Positions 1 through 10,484 of a DNA stretch of 64,000 bases are shown here, one piece after another. The notes under the pieces are model-generated. The model did no database searches and was not told where the DNA came from. It saw nothing but the letters and a program-made list of their open reading frames with translations. Position 1 is the first letter of the stretch, and every line of letters starts with the position of its first letter. The stretch is from Cylindrotheca closterium. Its lineage: Eukaryota > Bacillariophyta > Bacillariophyceae > Bacillariales > Bacillariaceae. A program made the position numbers and the translations under genes. The stretch is taken from positions 133,083 through 197,082 of the forward strand of contig CAKOGP040000001.1 of NCBI GenBank assembly GCA_933822405.4, given 5' to 3'.

Positions 1-1829
1 TGGACATGTCATCCATGGCTCCACGGTTGTTACCGCTGCCGGCCATGCCACCCAGAGACGTTATTGAGTTTCTTGAGATCGCGTTACCTTGATTTAGGTT
101 AACGTTTCCACCTTGCATTTGAAGATATTGTTGAAGTTGTTGGGATTCCGATGGAATGTTCCCAACACTGTTGTTGCCACTTTGGTCATTGCCACTTGGA
201 TCGGTAGAAGTAGTCGATCGGTGAAGCTCGAGACCGTGTGCAATCAACTGCAACCGTTTCTTCAGAGTAGATGGATCCAAGTACTCTTCTTTCGTCTGCG
301 CCGAACGGTACAGATGTTCTTCGAGACTCTTGGCCATGTGTGGCAACCTAAATGATAGTACAATCGTTCCTCAGTTAGAGCTGGCTGCACAACAACAACG
401 ACAAACAAGTAGACAGATAATAAATTCAAATCAGTACTCACTTTTGCGAAATCTTGTTGGTATCTGGACGCATCTGTCGAATGACTTCCAAAATGCTGAA
501 TATTATTCTTCTTCGATCCGGCAAATCGGCATTCGACTGCCAACCCCCTGCAAAGCTTCCATCCAAGAACGATTTTTGATTGGCTGCATCGTCCTTGTTG
601 GTAGTGTCGCCTACTACTTGGCCCGCCCCCAAATCCAGCGGAGTGATTCCCGGGTTGTTGACTTGTTGGCGGGAAGCCCGAGAGTTGGTAGAGCCGTCCA
701 TGTCAAAGTTATTGAATGAATTGCCCAAAGCGTTGTTATTGTTGTTGGCGGAACTGGTGTTGTTGTTCTGAGATTGCGAATTCATGCTTTGATTCATCTG
801 TTCCATTTGCATCATTTGAGACGATCGTCCTCTTCCCCCCATCAGATCATTGGAATTGGAGCCACTTTGACTTTGGTTGTTGGAGAACATATCGTTTTGC
901 ATGCTGTTCTGGTTCATGCCTGCGTTTCCCCCCATCAGCCGCTGTTGCTGAAGAAGCAAATCTTGTTGGTTGTTTAGACCTCCAAGGCTGCCACCCATCT
1001 GATTCCGCGTCTGCTGTGGTTGCTGCAATTGAGAAGGGTTCTGACCTTGCATCATGGCAGCCATAGAAGAGAACTGATCAGAATTGCCGCCGCCCATCTG
1101 TTGCATTTGCTGAAGTAGCTGCTGTTGTTGCGATGGCATACCCCCAAAGTTCTGACCAGAAGAGGAGGACGCTCGACGTTGGCCAGGCATTCCCCCCATG
1201 GCGCCAGACATACCCATACCTTGATTTTGATTCTGAGTTTGCTGCTGCTGTTCGAGTTGTCTCTGAAGTTGGGCAATCTGCTGTTGCAAGAGGGCAGCAT
1301 TGTTGGATTGACCCCCCAATTGACCCACAGCTTGTTGCATCTGTTGAGCTGGCATTTGAGTCTGGCTCGTTTGACGATTACCCAAGAGCATGTTATTGGC
1401 AGCTTGGTTTTGCATGTTGTTATTGCCGCCCATGTTAATGCCCGCTAGAGCAGCCAATTGTGCGCCGCTGGCACTGGAGGCATCCATCGCACCGCTGGGA
1501 CCTCCTTGATTGAAAGCATTCAAGTAATTGAGGTTTGCGTTTGCCATTTGGTTATTTCCTTGTTGTTGTTGCTGCAACATAGCCATAGCATTGCCTCCAA
1601 GCAGCGAGTTACGTCTGGCATTCATTGCTTGCTGGCCGCCCTGTTGCAACTGCTGTTGCTGCATGTAAGCTTGTTGCAATTGTTGCTGTTGATTTCCCAT
1701 TCCGCCCATTGCATTGGCGTTCATCATTTGCTGTTGCTGCCCAGGTTGTCCCCTACCATATTGAGCAAGCTGTTGCTGCAAGCGGGCAAGCTGCGCGGCA
1801 TTCATGTTGCCTCCTCCGGCGGATTGCAT
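1..1829 (-). CDS. Gln/Asn-rich KIX-domain protein (putative transcriptional coactivator), 3' part cut off
   Basis: Exon 1 is 442-1829 (ATG at 1827-1829); the intron is 348-441 (GTGAGT donor, TTTAG acceptor, CTAAC branch-like motif); exon 2 runs from 347 off the left edge, so the C-terminus is missing. About 577 residues are visible. Residues 1-425 are low complexity, dominated by Gln, Asn, Gly and Met, as in disordered activation regions. A KIX-like fold then spans the splice junction: a helix beginning RRRIIFSILEVIRQM, then a segment with HMAKSLEEHLY and YLDPSTLKKRLQ. KIX domains in Med15 and CBP/p300 bind activation domains of transcription factors, so a nuclear coactivator role is inferred. 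Splicing restores a continuous KLPHMAK junction, which supports the intron. A Med15-like, CBP-like or lineage-specific KIX protein cannot be separated without the C-terminus. Confidence 0.75.
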
Positions 1830-2921
1830 CGTATCGTATCAGTATCAGTAGAACAGGTAGCCTTCAACTCGTACCAGAACGAATGAAATCAATCACACCT
1901 CTACGGAATGACGAATTTAGCGTATACGTATACCGGAGTCTGCACTATGCAAGAGTAGCAAAGACAGCTTCTTCTTGCGTTAGCACTATGGTGAGGAGGA
2001 GGGTTATGGAACTAAAAGGAATGCTAATTCGCTGGAATAGACATCCAGTTCGCTGCGACGAGAGGTTTGATGGTGGCTGCGTTGATGCTTGTCGAGTGGG
2101 TGCCAGGTACCATCTACGGCGTCTTTCGTACCATTTCTACGTCCAAATTTTATCCCCAAGGTCTTTTTGCTTGGTCCGAAGCTGTTCCACGCTTTTCGAA
2201 AGATTTTTAGCTGCGGCAACACGTAGAACTGGTCGTAAAGACAATTGTCGCGCGCACGTCTGTAGGGGCCTTTACTCAACTGAGTGTTCCGACTGAGCGC
2301 GCTCTCTGTTCAAATCATTATAGAAACTACAGACTCGAATATTGCATTGAATTCCTAATCTACGTCATTCATGAAACATACGTGGTATGTGTATATATGG
2401 ATTCTAGTTGAAGAAGACAAGCAACAGACACCCAATCAACTCCGTGAGTCGGCCAGACTGGGCGCTCATCAATACAGATGACTGTCGTACAAATGTACTG
2501 TACCGCTTTTCTGTAGCACGTGCAAAAACCGAAATGACTTGCAAAAGGTGGCGCATGCATTCCGAGTGTCTTTGGCCGTGTAACAGGTTCACGTATGTGA
2601 CATGGTAGCAAAAAAGGGTAGCGACAAGCAGTTTCTCATCACTTTTATGTGTCCAACGCAACCGAAGAGAAAAAAAGCGAAAACCAGGAACGCCGCGATA
2701 TTCTCAAAGGTGTTTTTGCCACCGGATATGAGATATTCAAGCGTAGGTAGTGGAGGCAGCCATGAGCTCTTCATACTGTAGTGTATCGAATTAATGATCC
2801 TTTTCAGACCAGAGAATGAACGAATCATTCATTCTCTTCAATAATCCAAGTCACAGATCACATACCAATCATGATTTGTACACTTCTCCAATCCAGAAAT
2901 CGAATAAATATTCCAATAGCA
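1830..2921. other. Intergenic stretch, no gene supported
   Basis: About 1.1 kb between the start of the KIX gene and the 3' end of the first glycosyltransferase gene. Open frames here are short, overlap each other on both strands and have no recognisable domain. It must hold the KIX-gene promoter next to 1830. A GTATACCGG element at about 1928-1936 resembles the GGTACCGGTA motif seen elsewhere in the window. Confidence 0.5.
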
Positions 2922-4596
2922 TCAGTGTTTCTTGTCCTCGTCCGTTCTCATATCCTTGAAGAATGTAAATGTGTAGTTGTAATTTGCTGTAGCCTTGTCA
3001 CAATTGTTGTCCTTGTAGTAGATTGCCGCTTCGTTCAGTGCACTAATCATGGAACATACCATAAAGGCGCTCTCCTTTCGCTCTTTCTTGTTCATCTTCT
3101 TGACTTCCTTATTCGGATATATGCTTTTGGTATACTTGATTGCCACGTCTGCTGGAGGGTTCTTGAAGAGTGGTGCCTGGCAGGATATGTGGTCTTTTCG
3201 AACTTTGTACTTGGACATGAACCATTTTCCAATCCCATAGCGTTGGCAGTAATGAATCACATGTGGCTGCAGAAACGAAATCGACTGTGAGTATATGAAA
3301 ATAAGATTGTATAAATATGTCAATTTTCTAAACAGGCCAAGGAGAATCCAAAAGAGTCAATGGTAATAGACACAACCCAGCACTTACGTATTCTGACTGT
3401 GGATAGTTGTGGCAAACATCCTTGGCTTCCACCTTGTCCAACAAAGGCCAGCCTTCTCCATATGCGGCAATGTCGGAAACCATAAAAGAACAGGCTATCG
3501 TGTGGCGTAATCCCAAGTGAGCCGCGGCACTGTTGAAGGCGTACATTTCCGCCATCAACTCGGGAAAGTTTTCGTGAACGCGGGGAACAATGCCCGACCA
3601 TGTCTTGACAATGGCATACATATCCTTCGCCGTTGCAATATATGGTGGACCCATGCCATAGTAATAGTCATCCGCTTCTTTCTTGTCGAGCTTCAGGACC
3701 GGTGATGGTCCTCCTTGAAAGACAAACTTTTGGTCAACCTGCTCCATCCATCCCAAGGCATACTGGTACTGTTGCGCAAATGGGGATCCATGCTCTACTT
3801 TCAGCTTATGTCGCCTCTTTTCTGGAAGTCTCCATGTTTCAGAACTGTTGGAAAAGTCATTGGTGAACGGCCGTAGCAAGATCTGATCGGGATCCAATAC
3901 AATCACAATGGAATCGTCGTGTTCGGCATGGTTCTCGGGGTATCCCAGTACGTTTTCAAACCAATGACGCAAGCCGAATGGCTTGTTGAAGTATTTATAT
4001 TCGTATTCCCCGTTGTGCAAGTTGCCATAATCTGGTGTTTGGTGCAAGTGTAGACGGTCTGGATTCATGGGTGTAATCTCATCTTTGAAAATTTGCTCTA
4101 GCTCTGTCTTGGTCTTGCCTTCACAGCCAGAAGCAATTCTAGTAATATGGCCTTCTTGACCAGACTGAACCGCATGATAGAAGAAAACATAGCTTTGTCA
4201 ATCTTGGAAAGTGGAGCACCCTGTGGAAAATACAGTATGGTATTTGACAGGAGGTTGGTGATATGTGGCGTCTCTCGTCCGAGCAGCTTTCTTTGGGGCC
4301 TTCTTCGGAGAGGCATTCTTTGGGATAGTAGATATCGTTGTCTTCGTAGTCTTATGTGTTTCGGTACGGTGAATGGTGATTGCTTCTGTTGGAGGGGGGT
4401 GAGGTTTTGCCTCTTGTTTTTCGACGGGAAGGAATGCTGGAGATGATGAGGCCTGTGGGGTCAGCTGTATATGAAAGCCACTATTGCCAGATTCATCCTG
4501 CTCCATACCACATGTTTCGACATAGGCAACAATAATCGCGGTGATAATCGCCCATAGTAACAGGATTTGTAGAAGTTTCCTGTCATTGCCTCGCAT
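2922..4596 (-). pseudogene. SGT1/HPAT-like glycosyltransferase copy A, interrupted by a TGA codon
   Basis: First member (reading left to right) of a three-gene minus-strand array. Exon 1 is 3388-4596, intron 3267-3387, exon 2 2922-3266. The start is the ATG at 4594-4596, which aligns with copies B and C (a basic stretch, then a membrane anchor LLQILLLWAIITAIIVAYV); an in-frame ATG at 4714-4716 would add 40 residues. The frame is interrupted once, by TGA at 4198-4200, exactly where B and C have TGG (Trp) in a conserved FQDWQSY or YQDWQSY motif. After it the frame continues intact through the VFF(Y/F)HA, RIASGCEG, HLHQTP, DPDQ and YPENHAEHDD blocks, both splice sites and the normal stop. The family consists of Golgi type II enzymes that transfer sugar from nucleotide-sugars to Ser or Hyp on secreted proteins. 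A recent nonsense mutation, an allele or a sequencing error are all possible; recoding is less likely. Confidence 0.7.
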
Positions 4597-5064
4597 GTTG
4601 GCATCTTCAATCTGAGGGAACCAGGTACTGTACGGTACCGGTATAAGAATGAAATATTTATTTGTTTGATCTGTAAAATGTTTGACTGGTTCGACTTGTT
4701 GAGGCTTGTTGATCATAGTATGGTATTGTGGAACCTGAGTTTATTGCTATTGGGTAGTTTACCTGCATTCGCTGTAAAGCATTAGTGTTTCGCTTCTATG
4801 ATCGCTTCTATGATATTATATTCTAGAGTCCTCTGGTTCCGAAGCAGTAGGTCCTAGGTTTACTGCGTCTCTCCACCACCAACTGACCAGAGCGACATGG
4901 CATTTCTCTGAGATCTTGAACCAAAAGCCAATATGAAAATGGGTCCCAGTTGGAAGCAATGGACGGTTGGTAACTGTATCTGTCGGAGTCACTCTGATCA
5001 ATTGTGGTCTAGACTTTTTCCACAGCCAGGAGCGTGCTTTCGTTTCACGAGCAATCCGCGAAGA
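4597..5064. other. Spacer between glycosyltransferase copies A and B
   Basis: 468 bp without a separate gene. It contains the upstream in-frame extension of copy A (to 4716), the presumed promoter of copy A, a TACGGTACCGGTA element at 4631-4643 and a direct duplication of CGCTTCTATGAT at about 4791-4814. Confidence 0.4.
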
Positions 5065-6717
5065 TTAATCCTCTTCCATGAACATGTCATCAAAGTATGT
5101 GAATGAGTAGCTGTAGTTCGCCGTTGCTTTGTCGCAGTGATTGTCTTTGTAGTAAAGTGCAGCAGCATTTAGTGCACTAACCATAGCACAGATAGTAAAT
5201 GCATTCTCGATCACTTGCTTTGGTTTCAATCCCTTTATAAAGAAACCATTCGGATTGATCCCTCGTTTGTATCGGAGAGCAATATCTCCTGGAGGAACCT
5301 TCATAAATGGCGTGTTACACGAGATGATGTCCTTGGGCAAAAAGTATTTGGAAAAGAACCATTTGCCGAGAGCCTGTCGCGGGCAAATAAAGGAGTACGA
5401 GAATGAGGACGATTGTTAGTATGGATTGTCGACTACAACAAGCTTTTGACTCAGCTATACACCGGAAACTTACGTATTCTTGACAATAATGGATCACATG
5501 CGGCTGCCAATGAAGTTAAGCAGTGCACGAGCGAGGCGGGGTGTATTTGGTGAGGCATGGAGGAAACATTGAGCAAAGAAAGAAAGAGGCGGATACGTGT
5601 ACTGACTCACATATTGAGATTTTGGAAAGTTATGACAAACATCTTTCGGATCCACATTGTCGACTAGCGGCCACCCTTCGCCTGCCTTGCCAACGTCGGA
5701 GACCATGAAAGATGTCGCAATCGTTGGGCGCAGACCCAAGTGCGCTACAGCTTCATTGAAGGCAAACATCTCTGCCAACAAATATGGAAACTCATTGCGA
5801 ACTCTTGGAACAACATCGGTCCACACCTTGACAATCGCGTACATGTCTTTGACAGTTGCGACGTATGGCACACCCATTCCCTTGTAGTAGTCCAGTATTT
5901 CCTGTGCATCCAGCTCTAGGATGGGCGTAGGCCCTTGAAAGACATATGTCTGGTTGGCAGCCCATCGCCATTCAGCTGTGTAGTCATAATTCTGTACAAA
6001 GGGTGATCCATGATCCACTTTCAGTTTATGTCGCCCTTCTTCTGGCAACCACCAAGTTTCGGCACTGTTTGTAAAATCATTTGTAAATGGCCGCAGAAGA
6101 ATCTGATCGGGATCCATCAAAATTATTATCGAATCATCGTGCTCTGCATGGTTATCTGGGTATCCTAGTACATTCTCGAACCAATGAAGCAAGCCATAAG
6201 GTTTGTTGAAGTACTTGAATGCAAGTTTTCTTTTGTGAATATGACCGTATTCTGGCGTTTGATGCAAGTGCAATCGTTCTCGATTCATTGGTGCGATTTC
6301 CTCGTTGAATACCCGCTCCAGCTCATCCTTTGTTTTCCCTTCGCAACCAGAAGCGATTCTCGTGATATGACCCTCTTGGCCAGAGTGCAATGCGTGAAAA
6401 AAGAAAACGTAGCTCTGCCAATCTTGATAAAGGGAACAGCCGGTCGAGAAAACAGTATGATACTTGACGGCAGGCTGGTGATACGTAGACTGTCCTTTCG
6501 ATGCCTGGTCCACCTTCACATTGCTTATTATACCCCCGGGTTTTGATTCAAACGTATTGATTGTTTTGTCATCAATATTAGCCTTCGCTTTTTGTCCCAG
6601 TCCAGGGTCAGGAATCATTTCTTGTTCCAGCGCCCAAGGAACATAGACGACGGATATGACAGTGATGACGACCCATACTAAGAGGATTTGCAATAGCATT
6701 CGGTCATCTCTTCGCAT
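5065..6717 (-). CDS. SGT1/HPAT-like glycosyltransferase copy B (three exons)
   Basis: Exons are 5611-6717, 5474-5503 and 5065-5373; introns are 5504-5610 and 5374-5473, all GT-AG, giving 481 residues. The start at 6715-6717 is followed by basic residues and an N-terminal membrane segment (LLQILLVWVVITVISVVYV), a type II Golgi topology. Conserved blocks: YHTVFSTGCSLYQDWQSY, GHITRIASGCEG, RLHLHQTPEYG, NKPYGLLHWFENVLGYP, the acidic DPDQ motif expected to bind the metal-nucleotide, and MYAIVKVWTDVVPRV. The order matches the hydroxyproline arabinosyltransferase / peptidyl-serine galactosyltransferase superfamily, so O-glycosylation of cell-wall or secreted proteins is inferred. Unlike A and C, this copy has a second intron just after the conserved IHYCQ motif, leaving a 30-nt middle exon. 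The exact sugar and acceptor cannot be told from sequence. Confidence 0.8.
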
Positions 6718-7252
6718 CTCTCGTTGGAATCGGATACCGATAACTTGTCCCTCGATTCCTGGGATTGATTTTGTGATGAGATGGGATCAGATGCAGTGCA
6801 ACGCAATGCAATGGCACTATGCTGACACGGATATGAAATGAAACGAAAATGGTTGGGAAATGTTTTTGACTGCTTGGACTAAAACGAAATCTGCACTGTT
6901 TGTCATCCAACTATAATGTTTTGTGCTCGATTTCTTTCTCGGCATATTTATTATTCGCATCTGAACATCAGCTTAACTACTCGGTCTTGTGGTCATGATG
7001 GGATCTACCTACGAGACGGGAAGTTGCTTTGGAATCTCTCCTTGAGTTGGATCGATGGCCAAGTCACTCGTGCCATCATCACGGGACTGGATGGTAAGAA
7101 TTCCTTCTTGCAGACTACGCCACAGTTACTGATATGCTTCAAAAAGTGTTCAAGAAGGGCCCATCATCACCATCACCATAATCACCATCACCTCCAATCA
7201 TCATCATCTGTCGACAGACTTTGTAAGCCTCTAAGGTAATATAAACAAGCCC
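6718..7252. other. Spacer between copies B and C with CAC/CAT-rich tract
   Basis: 535 bp with no gene. It holds the promoter of copy B, near-repeats GATGCAGTGCAACGCAATGC at about 6789, and an imperfect CAT/CAC/AAT microsatellite at about 7161-7209. The His-rich translation of that tract is a repeat artefact. Confidence 0.4.
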
Positions 7253-8824
7253 CTAGACCGTATCTTCTGGCAGTGTCATGTCATTGAAAAAGGTATATGT
7301 GTAGTTGTAGTTTGCCGTGGCTTTGTCACAATGATGGTTCTTGTAGTACACCGCTGCTTCATTCAGCGCACTAATCATGGCGCAGACCATGAAAGCATTT
7401 CCCTGGATGTGTCGTGGTTGATAATCCTTGGTTTTGCCATTTCCAGGAAAGACGCCCTTTTTGTATCTCAGAGCAATGTCGTCGGGTGGAACCGTCAGCA
7501 GAGGTGCGTCACACGAGATAAAGTCCTTGCGAAGTCGGTATTTTCCAATGAACCACTTGCCTAGTACATACCGTTGACAATAGTGAATCACGTGTGGCTG
7601 TCAAAGTGAGCAGATCATAGTAGTGAGTCTTGGCGTAAGTCAATCATGAAGCGGCAAAAGCCGGTTCTCATTCATGCAAAGGGAACTTACGTATTCCGAC
7701 TTTGGATAATTGTGACAAACATCCTTGGGGGGCACCTTTTCCACCAACGGCCATCCTTCCCCTCCGGTGCCAACATCCGAAACCATGAAGGAAAATGCCA
7801 GTGTATGCCTTAGACCCAAATGGGCGGCAGCAATGTTAAAGGCAAACATTTCTGCCAGCAAGAACGGGTATTCATCTCTCACTCGCGGAACAACGTCCGA
7901 CCATTGCTTGACAATGGCGTACATGTCCTTGGCGGTCGCCACATACGGTGGTCCCATTGCATTGTAATAGTCGGCAGCTTCAGTTCTGGTCATGGTGGCA
8001 ACTGGTGTTGGTCCATCAAAGACGTAGGTTTGATTCACTTTGGTCAACCATTGTAGTCCATATCCATATTGTTGTGAAAATGGAGAGCCATGCTCTACTT
8101 TCAGTTTGTGCTTGCTTTCGTCTTTTAATCTCCATGTTTCGGAACTGTGCGTGAAATCATTCGTAAAGGGTCGCAATAGAATCTGGTCGGGATCCAACAG
8201 GATCACTATCGAGTCATCGTGTTCAGCATGATTCTCTGGATATCCTAGGACGTTTTCAAACCAATGGCGCATCCCAAAAGGCTTGTTGAAGTATTTGAAT
8301 GCCTTTTTCAGTCCACCTTCCTTGCCAAACTCAGGTGTTTGATGCAAATGTAATCGTTCTGGATCCATAGATGCAATCTCGTCCTTGAATATTCTATCTA
8401 GTTCATCCTTGGTTTCGCCTTCACATCCTGAAGCAATCCGTGTAATGTGGCCCTCTTGACCAGATTTAACCGCATGGAAAAAGAAAACATAACTCTGCCA
8501 ATCTTGAAAGGTTGAACACCCCGTGGAAAAGACAGTGTGGTATTTGACTGGAGGTTGATGATACGTGGCGTCTCTCTTCGGCTTTTCATCCTTTTTTTCA
8601 TCATTTTTCGCGTCAAGAGATTGTGGTTTCAGCTCTGCATTGGCAGCTGGAATGGCGTCGTGTTGGTCCAATGCCGCCTCGGCTTGAGATATCAGTTGTT
8701 GTTGCATTCCATGATTGGCCAATGTGTCATTTTCCATGTCCAAGGGAACAAATATGATTGATATTGCAGTCAGGAGGGCCCCTGCAAGCAGAATTTTGAG
8801 TAGGTTCTTGTCATTTACTTGCAT
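7253..8824 (-). CDS. SGT1/HPAT-like glycosyltransferase copy C
   Basis: Exon 1 is 7691-8824, intron 7598-7690, exon 2 7253-7597; 492 residues. The start at 8822-8824 is chosen because it aligns with copy B and is followed by a membrane anchor (LLKILLAGALLTAISIIFV); the frame is open further upstream, but that would run into the divergent neighbour. It shares all family blocks with A and B: QDWQSYVFFFHAVKSGQEG, RIASGCEGETKDEL, HLHQTPEFG, FENVLGYPENHAEHDD, LLDPDQILLRPFTNDF, VEHGSPF, YVATAKDMYAIVKQW, and a C-terminal HCDKATANYNY motif. A Golgi type II O-glycosyltransferase is inferred. The next gene, on the plus strand, starts only about 64 bp away, so the two may share a promoter. This is the simplest intact member of the array. 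Confidence 0.82.
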
Positions 8825-8888
8825 CTTGTTGGTTCCAAGAGCATTTACTGCATTGATGGTTGTCAAGTGTTTTTGAATTGGTTTGAAA
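8825..8888. promoter_or_regulatory. Short divergent promoter between copy C and the GT8 gene
   Basis: Only about 64 bp separate the two start codons if the first ATG of the GT8 gene (8889) is used; using the ATG at 8983 would give 158 bp. No clear TATA box is visible. Shared transcriptional control of the two glycosyltransferase genes is an inference from spacing alone. Confidence 0.35.
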
Positions 8889-10299
8889 ATGACTCGTGAA
8901 CGACTGGTTCGACTAAATGGAATTCGATCACTGATGCAAAATCCAATTCGCAACTTCAAACTGATGAACTTCATAGAAAACAACATGGAAGTTGCGACTG
9001 CTGTCCAACAAAGCGACCAGGGGGAAGTGCTGGAAGCGCAAGTGGTGGCCAATTTTCCACCTCGTCCAGATGCTGTAGTTACATTACTACATCAAGACGA
9101 CTTTTTGCCGGGAGTTCAAACCATGTTGTATTCCTTTCGCAAAAAGTTTTCCTTCCATCAAACCTACCCACCCGAAGTTGTAGTGCTGGTCACACCGAAT
9201 GTTGACTTGGAAAAGGCCACTAATATCTTGATGCCGGCACTGTGCACGCGGGTCATGACCGTTGAAGAGTGGTGGCCACCATCCCAATCCATTGACTCCC
9301 AATTGATGAAGGGTTTTGGCAAATCCAACAAGCGCGTCTTGGACAATCACAATCCTGGGTGGACAAAACTTCGAATATTTGGCTTGCAACAATATGAAAC
9401 AATACTTTATATTGATTCAGACTGTCTGGTATTGAAGGACGTCTCTCATTTGTTGGATCTCAACAAGGTGTATACCGAATCGTAAGTTCTTTTTTCGCAT
9501 CAATCCTCAATCGCACATGTTGTTTATGGAGTGTATATTTTGTATCATTCATCCTCACCAATTTTATATATAACGAACATATTTCTACTCCCCTATTGCT
9601 GTAAAATACAGTGAAGCTCTGGTGGCAGCCGCACCCGATGTTCTTCCCCCATCCAACTTCAACAGTGGAGTCATGGTCATTCGGCCTTCCACACAGGTAT
9701 TTCAGACTTTGCAAAAGAATGCCGAGCATTTGACCACCTTTGATGGGAGTGATACGGGATATTTGAATGCCTACTATCCAACTTGGTTTACGGATTTTCC
9801 TCCCGATGCCCGATTGTCCGCAGGCTACAATGCCCAGACAGAGCTCTACGAACGGACCAAAGACCCCAAAACGGGCGAATCTTCCTTTTGGGATGCTCAA
9901 TTGTCCCATGATTTGCACATTATTCATTACTCGGAGCCAATCAAACCATGGCAAACGGAATCTAGCGATGAGACGAATTCACTGCACACCCTTTGGAAAT
10001 CCTGGTATCAAAAGAGTAAGAATTTCCTACTCCGCGACAAGAAGGAACGAGCCAAGCAAGAAAAGGAACGACTGGCCAAAAAGCAGAAACTAGAACAAGA
10101 AGCTGCTGCAGCTAGAGAAGCAGCAGCCAAGGACCCCAAGCGTGCCCATAAACTAGTGACCAAGCGCTACAAAGAACTCCGGGCTCAAGGAATGTCAACA
10201 CATGACGCAATGCAACAAGCGCGACATGAAATCTTGCCCAATGACTCATCCCAGCCGGATGCGGGTTCCCAGGTGGCTGCCATGTTTGGAATGCAATGA
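8889..10299 (+). CDS. GT8-family glycosyltransferase (glycogenin-like)
   Basis: Exon 1 is 8889-9481, intron 9482-9611 (GTAAGT donor, TACAG acceptor), exon 2 9612-10299; about 426 residues from the first ATG. Later ATGs, notably 8983, are possible starts. GT8 signatures are clear: AVVTLLHQDDFLPGVQTML at the start of the fold, a K-x2-R-less WTKLRIFGLQQYETILYID block, the metal-binding DSD motif, an NFNSGVMVI loop, GYLNAYYPTW, and a late HYSEPIKPWQ motif. GT8 enzymes retain anomeric configuration and use UDP-sugars; glycogenin and galactinol synthase are relatives. No signal peptide is visible, so a cytosolic site is likely. The C-terminus (last ~90 residues) is a charged Lys/Glu/Ala-rich helix, probably coiled coil. 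It lies head-to-head with the SGT1/HPAT-like array. Acceptor unknown. Confidence 0.82.
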
Positions 10300-10484
10300 T
10301 AGTGTGTGACGAACACGTAATGTGGCTGAATTGCTTTTGCTTAGCAACAGTCATTGATCACTAGAATCACAATCCAACACTGGGAATAGCAGTAGAGAAA
10401 GGTTGAAAATAATAGTGTTTCCATCAGTTGGCGGTTCACAAAGTATAAATAATATGACTGTCTAGCTAGTCTTTTATAATATTG

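Noticed and set aside
1625..2296. 223-codon plus-strand frame over the KIX gene start
   Set aside because: Half lies antisense to the Gln-rich coding region and the rest has no domain.
4198..4200. Selenocysteine or recoded TGA in glycosyltransferase copy A
   Set aside because: The paralogues carry Trp, not Cys, at this codon and no SECIS-like element was recognised. A point mutation is simpler.
4682..4695. tRNA T-loop-like GGTTCGACTTG
   Set aside because: No surrounding cloverleaf arms; the same core at 8905 lies in the GT8 N-terminal coding region.
7160..7210. His-rich peptide-like frame
   Set aside because: Produced by a CAC/CAT microsatellite in a spacer.
8825..9052. N-terminal extension of glycosyltransferase copy C into the GT8 gene
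   Set aside because: It would overlap the GT8 coding region, and the ATG at 8824 aligns with copy B before the membrane anchor.
9460..9954. 164-codon minus-strand frame opposite the GT8 gene
   Set aside because: It spans the GT8 intron and exon 2 on the opposite strand and has no domain.
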